Shown piece after piece: positions 33,531 through 44,889 of a DNA stretch of 64,000 nucleotides. Numbering within the stretch: the first letter of the stretch is position 1; each line of letters opens with the position of its first letter. Location: assembly GCF_040712315.1 (NCBI RefSeq), contig NC_134015.1:23065614-23129613 (forward strand), written 5' to 3'. Made by a program: the position numbers and the translations under genes. Origin of the DNA: Castanea sativa (lineage: Eukaryota > Streptophyta > Magnoliopsida > Fagales > Fagaceae). The notes under the pieces were generated by a model, which worked only from the letters and a program-made list of their open reading frames with translations, was not told the DNA's origin and did no database searches.

Positions 33531-34849
33531 ATAAAAGTAGTAAATCAATACATTTTATAAAAATAAAATAAAGAAAAATAAAAACCACGAATTAAGTCAA
33601 TTAGCAAAAAAAGGCTTCCATTTCAGCTATATACTTAATTTTGAGGTCAGGTAATAAAGAACTAATTGCAACTAACTTTTAGACATTTATTTGATAATAA
33701 AATAGCTAACAACAACATATAAAAATAGGCTCAATGGTTGATAAGAATATACACATGATGATTAAATAGAAAAAGGGCATCAAAGTAAATACATACAAAT
33801 ATTAATTTTACCATTCTTATTCCGAAACTCTACAACTCAAACAAAAATAGCATTAAGCCTTCTTTCTTTTTCTTTTTTGATAAGTACATTAAGCTTTATT
33901 TCTTGTGGACCCAGCAGTAGTGGTCTAGTGCTATGAAACCACAACCTCAAGTATAGCCATGCATGTTACATGAATACAAAGTTGACATCACATTGAGAGT
34001 TATACTACTGACAAATATTGACATGTCCTCATCTAACAGTGGCTTCTCTTTTACAGGATAATCTAATATAAAGACACATAGAGAGCCAAATAGTAAATTA
34101 CTCACATAGTAGCTAGAAATGAATAAATAAAAGCTTTGAGGGGAATGTTTAGGAACTAATACGATAATGAAGATGATGGACACAACAAACTACAGGAAAG
34201 CAACTGACATGATCATATAGCTACAGAGCAGTAGGTCTTTAGAATAATAAATGAAAAAAAATAGAGCATCCTTGTACTAAAGAGTTTCATTTAGTTAAAC
34301 ACTTAATCCCATTCTTAAACAAACTTACCATCTTTCCTCATCTCTGGAAGCAATCCAGAAGAGTGTCTTCTAACTAGGTCCAGGTAAGTTTCAACTTCAT
34401 GATCCTCAATATTAAATAGAACAGCAGATCCATAATGGAAAACAACCATAACGACAGCTGTTCAGGCTTCCCTTGACTTCGAGGCCCTACATGAAAAGTC
34501 TCATGTTATCAAAACAAATGATAAACCAATCATCCCAATCATACTAAGAACTTTAATTAGAGATTGGGAAGATTTTCTTATTAAAGTCTAGGTACCATAT
34601 GTACAAGTCCAGTTAAAATGTGTTTGACGGGCACAACCACATACCTTACTTTTGCTGCATTTACTGGCCAATTAGAAACACTAGTTATGCATTTCAGGAC
34701 CCCTAGGGGGTGGGTGCTGCATGGGCAGCTTTTTTGTAATTCAGAAAATTATGAGCCTAATATGTAGCAACCCACCCCACCCCTTAACAAACATAGGTAG
34801 CTAGGCCAAACTGACAGGGATATTTAAATCAACTTATGAAAGTTAAATA

Positions 34850-35495
34850 TCAAACACTCAACGTTATATAAGCAGGAAAAATATATGAAAATAATGTAAT
34901 CTAATGGTAGATTTGTCAAAATTCACATCGAATTAAGAAATATAGGATTTGGTTTGAGTTACACCTGAAATAATTCTAAAAAATATTACAACACCCAATA
35001 ACTTGTTATTAAATTCATATTTTGAAAATTTAACCATTGGATTACAGGCTCTATATGTTCTTAACATGCATTCCAATTATCATGCCAATCGGATGTCATT
35101 TACCATTTGATTTATAAACTCATCTTTTATGCATTATTTTAAACTACAAAAAACTTGAATTTAATTAATTAATTGATGACATGACAATTAATATTTGATC
35201 ACCTTGAAATTTTATAAGCATTAAAAATATATGAAGATAATGTAATTTAATGGTAAATTTTTCAAAATTCAAATCGAGTTAAGAAATATAGAGTTGGGTT
35301 CGAGTTACATGTGTTGTAACTCTTAAAAATGTTACATCACCCAATAACTTATTATTGAATTCACATTTTGAAAATCAAACCATTGGATTACATGTTCTTT
35401 ATGTTCTTAACATGCATGCCAATTTTTACGCCAATTGGATGTAATTTACCATTTGATCTATAAACTTATCTTTTATGTATTATTTTAATGGGAAA
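34850..35495. repeat. Tandem duplication of about 345 bp inside CACTA
   Basis: 34850-35148 is repeated at about 35195-35495. Shared words include AACATGCATKCCAATT, CCATTGGATTACA and CACCCAATAACTT. The copies differ at many sites, so the duplication is old. A (GA)n microsatellite follows at about 35514-35534. Confidence 0.8.
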
Positions 35496-36282
35496 ACATT
35501 TTTATTCACTTTTGAGAGAGAGAGAGAGAGAGAGTACAAAAGGTTGAAATTCTTGAATTTTAGGCTACCATTTTGAAGTTGAAAGTGTTATCATTTTTTT
35601 ATGGGTACAATATTTTAGAAAATAAAGACAGACCTTTTTTATATAGGATGCATATAGAAGGTTTTTTTTTTTAACTGTAAACAAAAGGTTAATCTAAAGA
35701 ATACAAAGTGCTATATGTTTATGCATTTCTTTTTATTTTTCTTTGAATTTTAGAATATCTTTTATCTCCAAAAAAATTAATATTTTAATAATTTTTTATG
35801 AAGGTCAATCATGGCTCTCGCAAATAATATAGTATTAGTAAGGGCATATTTTTAACCCACACAAAAATAAACTTTTTGCAAGGGATTTATATTGTCCCTT
35901 GGAAATAATTTGGTGGGAACATTTCTCTCCAAAATTTTTGATATTTTAATAGTTATTTGTGAAGGTCGATCATAACCCTCACAAATAATTTAGTATTAGT
36001 GACAGTTTTTTTTAACCATCACAAATAATACACTTTTTATGAGAGATTTTTAATTATCCCTCGCAAATAATATGGAGGGAAAATTTCCTTCCAAAATATT
36101 AGTATATGTGACGGCTATAACACATAATTGCGACAGTTTTTTTTGTTGGTCACAAATATTTCACATTTTACAAAGTATTTGCGAGGGCTTTATTTTACCA
36201 TCACAAATAAGATTGTTTGAGAGAGTTTTTTGGGTCTGTCAAAAATTCTTGGTCGCAAATAGACATTTTTCTTGTAGTGATT

Positions 36283-36771
36283 TTAGTACAGTGCACAAAA
36301 CTTATTCCTGGAGATGCTCCACTCTTGAGAGATAAGACAAAATTCACAGCCAAATAGCCTTGTAAACAGTGTACACATTGAGAGAGAGAGAGAGAGAGAG
36401 AGCACTTTCCTGTTCTTAATGGTTAATGTTTCATCTTTATTTTGGATAATGTAATGGACTAATGGTTAATGTTCTATCATCCAAAGGAATGGGACCGGTT
36501 GTATATATTGAAATCATCCCATTGTTGAATGGAGTAACACCCAAAGCATTACTTCACTGTAAGTTTTGGAGTAGCGCTTGGGCATTGCTCTGTTCTATAT
36601 ATACTCCGGTTACAGCTGGTTCTGCACATTGGCCATCATCAAGCCCATTTAATTACATCTCTGACTCGCACACAATGAACATGATCTTGCTTTTCATCTC
36701 TCAATGCATTTTCTATTGTGTTCAAACTAGCAAGTAGTTTGTGTGACCACCAAAATACACGTACAATAAGA
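36283..36771. other. Host spacer with (GA)n
   Basis: Host sequence to the right of the CACTA insertion. A (GA)n run is at about 36381-36401. A 91-codon plus frame at 36462-36737 is not recognised and has no splice or promoter context that would support it. Confidence 0.5.
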
Positions 36772-36947
36772 ATGTGTTTAGATATCGCTTATTTTGCTGA
36801 AACTGAAAAATTATTGCTGAAAGTACTGTAAATAAATGTAAAGTTTAGTTGAAATAGTATAGTGAGATTCATAAATAATGCTAAAAAGTGTAGTGGGACC
36901 CATAAATAGTAGTAAAAATAATTTTAACCTAAATGCACACTAAGTAT
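36772..36947. mobile_element. MITE family A, copy 2
   Basis: About 175 bp, AATGTGTTTAGATATCGC at the left and a CTAAATGCACAC right end, the inverted counterpart of GTGTTTAG. The core CTGAAACTGAAAAATTATTG matches the copies at 21749 and 57716. Confidence 0.65.
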
Positions 36948-37935
36948 TATGAACCCTTCAAAAACGCTTATATCAAGCCCAACATAGCAATATCCCTAAA
37001 AGAAAACAACACAGACATGTCCTCGTTGAGAGATTGGATCAAGTCGAAAATGGATCGTCCTAAATCAATTGCGAGTGGGTTGGGTCAATCAACTATATTA
37101 AAAAATTTTATTCCTAATTAAGAACAATATTTAACAAACAAATAATCTTCAAATTATCAATTAAATAATCACATATCACATAAACTATAATTTACTATAA
37201 AATTAGAGAACAATGGAGAGATATTATCCCAATGATGCTTCAAAGTAATCCCATAACATTAGAAGCAAATTACAGTCAATTCATATATGTTTTTATATGG
37301 CGGGATTGAGGCGTGGACTAAATCATTGTCTTGAGACAATACACGCATTTACTAGGTTTTAGGTGTAGTAGACAAAACATTGTACATGCTGCCACGGGAT
37401 ACAACAATCCAACCATCTTCGCTAATAATCCTTACAAGCCTACACCTCTTATAGGATTAAAGCTCTCAATAGTACTTTCTTCACCCCAAAATATAGTGTA
37501 TACAATTAATAGTATTTTGTATAAATTAACAAAATAGTTGAGGGATAGTAAATATAAGAACCAACTCTTAGAACATAGAGACTTGAGCAAGAACATGGAT
37601 GTATATATTATCTGATTCACCTAACCACGTACATCTATATATATTGTGGTGACCTTCTCAAATTAAGTTCATATTTTAATTTCATTCAATCTTGGTGATC
37701 TGCCCGTTGGTCCATAGCTGGAAAGATAATGTTTATGAATTTAAGGAATTCAAAACGTTTCTAACAATTAACTTTAAGATTTTGATTCTCAAAAAAAAAC
37801 TTTATGATTTGAAAAGTTTCAGCACTAATGATAATAACTTCTGCCAATTAATATCAGAATTAAAAGCAATATATTAAGATTGAATAAAGGGAAAAACGTT
37901 AGCCATTAACATTTACTAGGCAGCCAACTCATAAC
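36948..37935. other. Intergenic, no gene recognised
   Basis: About 990 bp of AT-rich DNA between MITE A and the gag-only retroelement. Short ORFs only. Confidence 0.5.
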
Positions 37936-37937
37936 TG

Positions 37938-39463
37938 ATAAAAGTTGGGCCAAGTGGGCAGTCCAATTTTATGGGTTTTAAGATTTCATTTTAAGGGCTC
38001 AAAATATCATACTTTGATGTGGGCCGGCTCATAGATCATTGAGAACGTCCAAAGTTCATTAAAAGGTCCCAAAAACCTTAATTTTAACTTATAAATACCC
38101 ATCTTATGTCTTCAATAAAAACCCTAGCTAGAGAGAGTGATTTTTTGGCCTCCACATTCTCTAAAACCCTTTTTTTTCTCTTTTCAAAACCCTAGGGCAG
38201 CACCTTAGAATGTTGTTTACAAATTAAAACCTCCTCTTTAGTTAGTTCTAAGGCAAAAACTATTTTTCTAAATTAATTTCTCAAAACCTTTTTCAAAATC
38301 TTTTGTTCTTAAGGTGTGATTACTAACTATTGTTGTGTTCTATTGATTATTCTTGTCCTCAATCTAATCTTTGTGTTGTAGGCACTGAAGGGTCGGTCAA
38401 ACAATCTCAAATCTATTATTCTAAAGTAAGGTGAGCCTTTTTCCCATGATGTCTCACTTTGCTACATAAAATTCACATGGTTCTTAATTTGTTTTATTTG
38501 TTATACATGCTTAGAAATATGTTTTGCTTTGTTTGATTTTGTTTTGTTGTATCTTACCATGCTTTGAATGAACGATTAAATTGGATACTAGAAACATGTT
38601 AGGTTTTGTTTGATTATTGTTTTGTTTTTGCTTTAAAACTGTGTTTCTGGGCATATATGCATGTGCATACTTTATGTATGTGTATGCATACTCAAGGCAT
38701 ACTTGATGTATGCGCATGCATACTTGCGTCCAGAAACTCAAATTTAGGGTTATTGATATTTTGTGTGTTTTGATTAATTTTAATCCTCTATTTAGGTCTT
38801 GTAGAGCCTAGCTTTCACATGTTTAGGTCTAGGGTTGGTAGAATAACATGTTTCGCATGCTTGAATTGATAGATTGATGATTAGGGTTTATGCTTTGATG
38901 AATCACATGAACATTCATGATAATTTGAGCATGCATTGATGCATAGGTGTTGAGGTGTTATGGTGCAATGAGGTAAGTCATGCATAATTACATGAACATG
39001 CATTTGACTTGGTTGATGATCATGATGGACTTTCTTGGATGAATATACTTGATTAATGTCTTGTTGATGTTGTTGTTTTGTGATGAGCTTGCTACCCTTG
39101 GAAATATATTGTGATGTAATCTTTATATTGTGATGTGATCTTTAACATATCGTGTGTTTTATTTTCCTTAAGTGCATGATGTACGTTTAAGTTAAGAATT
39201 AGGGCTCTCTTAATAAACTCTTTAATTAAATATGGCCTAATAACATATATTGAAGGCCGGCCCACAAGCTAGATGGTCATGGGTGCCTAACAATTTTTCA
39301 AGTCATACCTAAACTCCGAACTTATAATCTGGTATGTGCACCCATGTATGTAAGTGGTCAGCCTAAAAGGCCCAATATGGTTCCTAGACCTAATCTAGGT
39401 GGCGACTCCACTTTTCTCTACCATGTTCCACATGGCCGGGGCGTATTCTCCTTTGCGCCCACA
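37938..39463 (+). repeat. Left 1.5-kb direct repeat (5' LTR part)
   Basis: Matches 47640-49147 with an estimated 85% identity by eye. It carries a TATA box, CTTATAAATACCC (about 38088-38100), followed by AAAACCCTAGCTAGAGAGAG, consistent with the transcription start in an LTR. A run of alternating purine-pyrimidine (GTGTATGCATACTC, GTATGCGCATGCATAC) lies near 38680-38722. Confidence 0.8.
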
Positions 39464-40389
39464 ATAGTGACTCCACTGGGGATAGAGATGAAGTTTAAAT
39501 CCAACGTGTTGTTAGGCCATAATTAAATAAAAAATTTATTAATTGAGCCCAATCTTGTTTTAATTGTTTGCACACACTTCACTTGGTTCTTTTGTCCCTT
39601 TCACCCCGGTTGGTGATGAGTGGGAAGATGAGTACGCTTCATTTGGACCAAAAGTCTTTTGGAGTTTATCCCACCAACTAACAATTTGTGTCATTGCCTA
39701 TGATAGACTTTAAGTACATTAACGATTTGCCACCAATCCACAACGGTCCATTTAGGCCCAAGGTTGGAATCATGACTCATCTAGTTGTGAGTAACTTACT
39801 GATCTATCCATTTAGCTTTAAGGAGCTTACCCACACATAGATGAGTTTAAAACACAACCATGTAGGGTTACCCAAATGTGTGTGCATGCGTGTGCTTTGT
39901 TTGAATTGTTTGTTGGGCTAATTAAATTGATCAATCTTTTTTTTTTTAGTCTTTTATGCTTTCAAAAAAAACCAAAAAAAAAAAATTCAAGTTTTCAAGT
40001 TCTTTTTTTATATAATTTTTTTTTAATAAAAAAAAGTGAATCTTTTCAATAAAAAAGTGAGTTTTCAGTTAGGTTTTCTTATATAAATTCCATTTTTTTT
40101 TTAAAAGGGTGAGTTTCTTTGTAAATAAATTTTTTTTAAGAAAGAGTTGCTTCCAAAATAAATTTTTTTTAAAAAAATGTGAGTTTTTAGTGAGATTTTT
40201 TATATAAATTCCTAAATAATTTTTTTTTTAAAGTGAGTTTTCTGTAAATAAAAAAAAAATCAAATTGAGTTTTCAAAAAAGAGTTTCTTTCAAAATAAAA
40301 ATTAAAAAAAAAATCTTTTGAGTTTTTCTTTAGTATTAAATTTTTCAAAGATTGGCCATTCTAGTAGCCCCTTTTTGTTTGGTGTTTTG

Positions 40390-40935
40390 AGTTTTTCCTT
40401 CGTCGTGTCTTGGGCTTAGGCCCCTCCGTGTCTTGTCTTGTCTTGTCTTGGGTCTTAGACCCATCCTTGTTTGGTCTAGGGGCATTAGGCCCATCCTTGT
40501 TTCATCTTGGGCCTTAGGCCCACCTTTGTCTTTTCTAGTGGCATTAAGCCCATTTTCGGGTCGTCTCGGGCCTTAGGTCCACCTTTGTCTTGTCCAGGGG
40601 GAATAAGCTCATTCTCGTGTTGTCTTGGGCCTTAGGCCTATCCTTTGTCGTGTCTTGGGCTTTGGCCCATCCGTGTCTTGTCTTGTCTTGTCTTGTATTG
40701 GGCTTTAGGCCCATCCTTGTTTCATCTTGGGCCTTAGGCCTATCCTCGGTTTTGTCTAGGCTTTAAGCTTTCCATGTTTTTGTTTTGGGGACATAGGCCC
40801 ATATCGTGCCGTCTAGGGTTCTTACCTTATTTTATCTTTTTTCAAGGGCCCTAGTTCCACTCTTGTTTGTCTAGGGGCATTAGGTCTTCAAGTTTCATTC
40901 TCTTGGGTCTTATCTTTCTTGGGTCTTGTCTAAAT
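40390..40935. repeat. GGGCCTTAGGCCC minisatellite
   Basis: About a dozen imperfect units of roughly 40-45 bp built around TTGGGCCTTAGGCCCATCC, where GGGCC and GGCCC form a small inverted repeat around TTA, with TTGTCTTG links (TCTTGTCTTGTCTTG at 40432-40446 and 40675-40695). A further short block of the same unit is at about 43795-43900. Confidence 0.85.
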
Positions 40936-41139
40936 TTTGTGGTCTCATTCTAGGGGCATGGTTAAGTGGGAATTGAATGTAAAATTCTTTTGTTGGTGAT
41001 CTTCATGAAATGTTTCTCATAAGGATATGTCTCTTGTAGGTGACCCATCATTGCTCCTAAAAAGGGTATTACACAACCCTTTTGGTCTCGAACTTCTGAT
41101 AATCGCCTCATAAGAACCAATCTTACTCCTATTGACCAA

Positions 41140-42395
41140 ATGACATCAAGTGACCAAGATATTTTGAAGAAGATGGAAAAAATGATGACAAGGATGACTG
41201 CTCCTATCATTGAGAGGCTTCACCTTCATGAGGGTGCTTAAGAAAAGAAGAAGAAGGTAGTGTAAGAACCTAAAGATGAAGACTTTTTCTTTGATGATGA
41301 TTGTTTTGAGGAAAAAGAGGCTGAGATCAACAAGGAACCTTAAATGAAAGGATAGTCAAAGGAAACCAAAGAGATGTCGCAAGAAATTGAGAAGATGAAA
41401 GGTATGCTTAAGAGGTCCCAAGGTTTGGAGGACTACATGCTTGATATTGAGGGATTATGTCCATTTCCCGATGTCCAACTCCCCCCAAAGTTCAAGATGC
41501 CAAAGATGGATTCTTTTGATGGAACTGGAAATCCCAAGAATCATGTAAAGCAATATGTTCTTGCCATAAAGCCTCTAGGTCTTACCAATGAGCAAATCAT
41601 TTTGTGTTTCCCTTAAACTCTTAGTGGTTTAACCCTACAATGGTATCTCTCATTGGAAAAGGCTAAGATGAATGATTGGAACAAGATGGCTGAAAATTTT
41701 GCACAATAATATTCACACAATGTTCAATTGGATGTGAGCCTTAGAGACTTGGAGATTACAAAGCAATTGAGCAATGAGTCATTTTTTGATTTTCTGATGA
41801 GATAGAGAGGAAAAGCTTCCAAGATGTCTAATCATCCTAGTGAGAAAGACCAAGTGAGGATGGTCATGAAGAACATTCTACCTACTTACTGGCATCAACT
41901 TGCACCAATCCTTTGAAGACTTTTGTTGATTTGTATGATGCTGGTATACAAGTTGAGGATGCTATTAATAGTGGACTTATTGAGAAGAGTGATGCAAAAC
42001 CTCAAAAGAAGTTTGGGGTAGGGAATTCAAGTAATAGTGGTAACAATGGTGGTAAGTCAAGTGAAGTTAATGCTATTAATGTTCGAAGGAAGTTCCCTCC
42101 ATTGGAAATGACTTTATCCCAAGCACTTGAAGCTTTGTCAACCAAAGGATTTATCAAGCCATTAGATCTTGGAATGTATACTCTAAACACCTTTGTTGCA
42201 AACTACAATGCAAGTGAGTATTACAAGTACCATCAAAGCTATGGTCATTCTACTAATAAGTGCACTCGTCTCCATCATGACATTGAAGACCCCATTCAAT
42301 TTGGCAAGGTCCCTTTGCCACCCATAAACCACCTAAACATCAAGACTAATCCTCTTCCAGACTACCATGTTGTTCCTTCTCCTACTTGGGGTTGA
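41140..42395 (+). pseudogene. gag polyprotein fragment of the LARD-like element
   Basis: Starts at the ATG at 41140 (MTSSDQDILKKMEKMMTRMT), with a stop near 41238. It reopens at 41374 and reaches the Retrotrans_gag core PPKFKMPKMDSFDGTGNPKN (about 41491-41550), then LTLQWYLSLEKAKM. Stops lie at about 41614, 41707 and 41803, with a frameshift near 41915. The last open part (41913-42395) includes YYKYHQSYGHSTNKCTRLHH, the C-terminal motif usual in TAT-group gag proteins, and KTNPLPDYH. No pol follows. Confidence 0.85.
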
Positions 42396-42399
42396 TCGA

Positions 42400-43275
42400 T
42401 CAAGAAGTTTAGTCTTTGTTATTGCATCCACAAAATTTTTTTTTATTTTTTATTTATCTCAATGTGTCTTTTAGTTTAGAAGTGTCGTTGTTGTTTCAAT
42501 TCAATATGTCTTTGTTGTTTCAATTTAGTGAGTCTTTCAATTCATGTACTCTCTTTTAATTCATCAATAAAGTGGTTTGCAATGGTTTGAGTTTTATGAT
42601 AAGTTCACAAAGTTTCAAGTTGATTTGATTCTCAATATGTGATGTTGCATGTTTTCCCATAATTGAACAATGGAAATTGGGATGAAGAGAGGTCATTATT
42701 CTACTATCTTAAACACATTTCCCTTGGCTTACCCCTTTTGAGCCTTTAAAGTTTGATTTCCTTCGAAGTAACCTATGTCAAGGATTACACCCTACACTAG
42801 GGGCAATGCATGAAATAAAGTGGTGGGAGTAAAAAAGAAGTGAATCAAAAGTGAACAAAAAAAAAAGTGAAAAAGTGAAGTAAATTGAAATGCAAAAAAA
42901 AAGAAAGATGAAAAGTGAAGTGAAAAAAAAAAAAAAAAGTAAAGAAAGTTCAAAAGTGATGAAAAGTAATCCTTGACTATGTTGTAATCCTCAAGAAAGT
43001 GAGTTTGAGCCTTTGTTATCCATTTCTTTGTGAGCCAAGAACCAAAGCCTTCATTATAAGCCAAGTAAAAGTCCTCTCTAATTAATTGAAGTTGTTCGTG
43101 GGAACTACGAAAGGCTTGATCCCTTTTGGATAAGTAGGCAACCTTGTGAGGTACAACCACATCACATCATGTTAATGATACAACTCATGTATTGAGAATT
43201 TGAATCAACAAGATCTTTTGAGGATAATTTGTAGCACTTATTCATTTCTTATCATTTGTTTGTTTCTTGTAAAAG
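42400..43275. other. Retroelement interior without coding content
   Basis: Between gag and the duplicated AGGTTGAAAA block. It contains A-rich and GTGAA-rich sequence at 42830-42960. Its minus-strand Phe-rich frame is a shadow of this. Confidence 0.6.
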
Positions 43276-43420
43276 TGAAAAGGCCCATTAGGTTGAAAAA
43301 CCACAATGGCGGTCTAGGCAAAAGTTATGGCCTAAAAATAAATAAATAAAGAGTAAAAAAATGCCTGTTAGGTTGAAAACCTGTAAGGGCGGCCTAGGTA
43401 AAAGTTAGGGTAAAAAGAAT
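43275..43420. repeat. Two-copy AGGTTGAAAA..GGCGGYCTAGG block
   Basis: Units at about 43279 and 43367 share TTAGGTTGAAAA, GGCGGYCTAGGYAAAAGTTA. Similar sequences are usual in the 3' region of TAT-group gypsy elements. Confidence 0.6.
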
Positions 43421-44162
43421 AAAGAAAAAAAGAAAGCAAATCAATTAAGCTAGGGGCAAGGTGGAACCCACAAGGAAGATGTGTTCTAATAATTGAACAT
43501 CTCAAAAGTTATCCATAATGAATCAAGTGTTTGGTTCCCATTTTTTACCATGCCTTTTAGGATGATCTGGTTTCGTATCTTCTTCTCTTAGTCTACTTGG
43601 CCTCATGTTCTATGTCCTTGTCATCTTTGTTACCCTTTGTTTTGTGCGTTTATTGCTTCCTTAGAAGTTGTCGTGTTTGTTCTTTTGTTTGGTGTCTTCA
43701 TGTTTGTTTGCAATCATTACAGTTGGTCTTTGATCTTTGTTGTTTGCGTTTATGTCATGTGTGTTTGTTTGCTTGTTTGTGTCCTTGTTCCATCATAGGC
43801 CTTAAGCCCATCTCATACTCCATTTGGGCCTTAGGCCTCTCCTTGCTTTGTGCCAGGCCTTAGGCCCATCCTCATTTTGTCTTGGGTCCTAGGCCCATCC
43901 TATTTAGCTTTTTGTGTGTTCACATGCTTTGTTATATTTGTGTGCCTCCTACGTTGTTGTGCTCATTCTTTTGTTATCTTTTATGATCACATATTTGTTT
44001 GATATTTTATGTGAGTCTTGTGTGTTTGTATGTTATTTTTCTTATGTGAGTCATGAGTGGTTATGTTTTGTATTCTTGCCTATTTGCATGAATCTTATGT
44101 GTTTGTTTTTGCAAACCTTGTGTGATTGTGTGTTTGTGTGAGTCATATATGACTATTTGTGT

Positions 44163-44525
44163 CTTTGGCATAAATTTCTCATTTTTGAGTTGTCTGTTTG
44201 TATTTAGACGTAAATTGCTCAATAGAGTGGTCCCCTTTGGCATTAGTTTCTCATTTTTTTAAGTGGCCTTTTTGTGTTTGGATGGAAATTGCTCGATTGA
44301 GTGGTCTGTTTGGCGTAAATTTCTCATTTTTGAGTGGCCTATTTGTGTTTGGATGTAAATTGCTTGACCAAGTGGTCCACTTGTCGAAAATTTCTCATTT
44401 TTTTAGTGGCCTGTTTGTGCTTGGACGTAAATTTCTTGATCAAGTGGTCCCCTTTGGCGTAAATTTCTCATTCTTGAATGACCTATTTGTGTTTGAACGT
44501 AAATTTCTCGCTTCGAGTAGTCCCC
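44163..44525. repeat. 72-bp tandem repeat, five units
   Basis: Units start with GGCGTAAATTTCTCATTTTT variants at 44167, 44239, 44312, 44383 and 44456, a steady 71-73 bp period. Each also holds TGTTTGGACGTAAATT and AGTGGTCCCC-type words. It lies shortly upstream of the purine tract of the retroelement. The 116-codon frame through it is repeat-driven. Confidence 0.9.
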
Positions 44526-44889
44526 CCAACTTTAGGTTGAGTCCTTAAAACTCAAAAACATCCCAGATTTTCTTTTATGCCTCTTATGATGCATTTCTTG
44601 TTTGCATGATTGCTTGCATGTATGTGTGTCATGAAGGTAGAGCTCCTTAAAACTCAAACACATCTCAGTTTTTTTTTTTTTTTTTCTTTTATGTGGTTGT
44701 TCACACTTCCTATTGGAAGTGCACCAATCACCTTTTTTAGCACACCCCCGTGTTTGTATGATTGCTTTCATGTTTGTATGTTTGTGTGTAGTGTGTATGT
44801 GGACTCAAAGTTTATTAACTTGCAAAATGTTTGTTTCTTCAGGCTTTTTACTATACTTGCAACATAAGAAAAGTTAAAAGAGGGGCATC

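Larger units (their letters stand above)
32102..36279. mobile_element. CACTA (EnSpm-type) DNA transposon, 4.2 kb
   Basis: Begins CACTACAAAAAAAG and ends CTTGTAGTG (CACTACAAGAAAAA on the reverse strand). Flanked by a perfect 3-bp duplication ATT at 32099-32101 and 36280-36282. Both subterminal regions (about 400 bp each) are filled with CGTCGC, TCGCAAAT and GCGAGGG variants, the repeat-rich ends that CACTA transposase binds. No recognisable TNP2-type transposase is present, so it is probably non-autonomous. Confidence 0.92.

Noticed and set aside
35514..35534. Functional (GA)n regulatory element
   Set aside because: It lies inside the CACTA element with no gene nearby; treated as a plain microsatellite.
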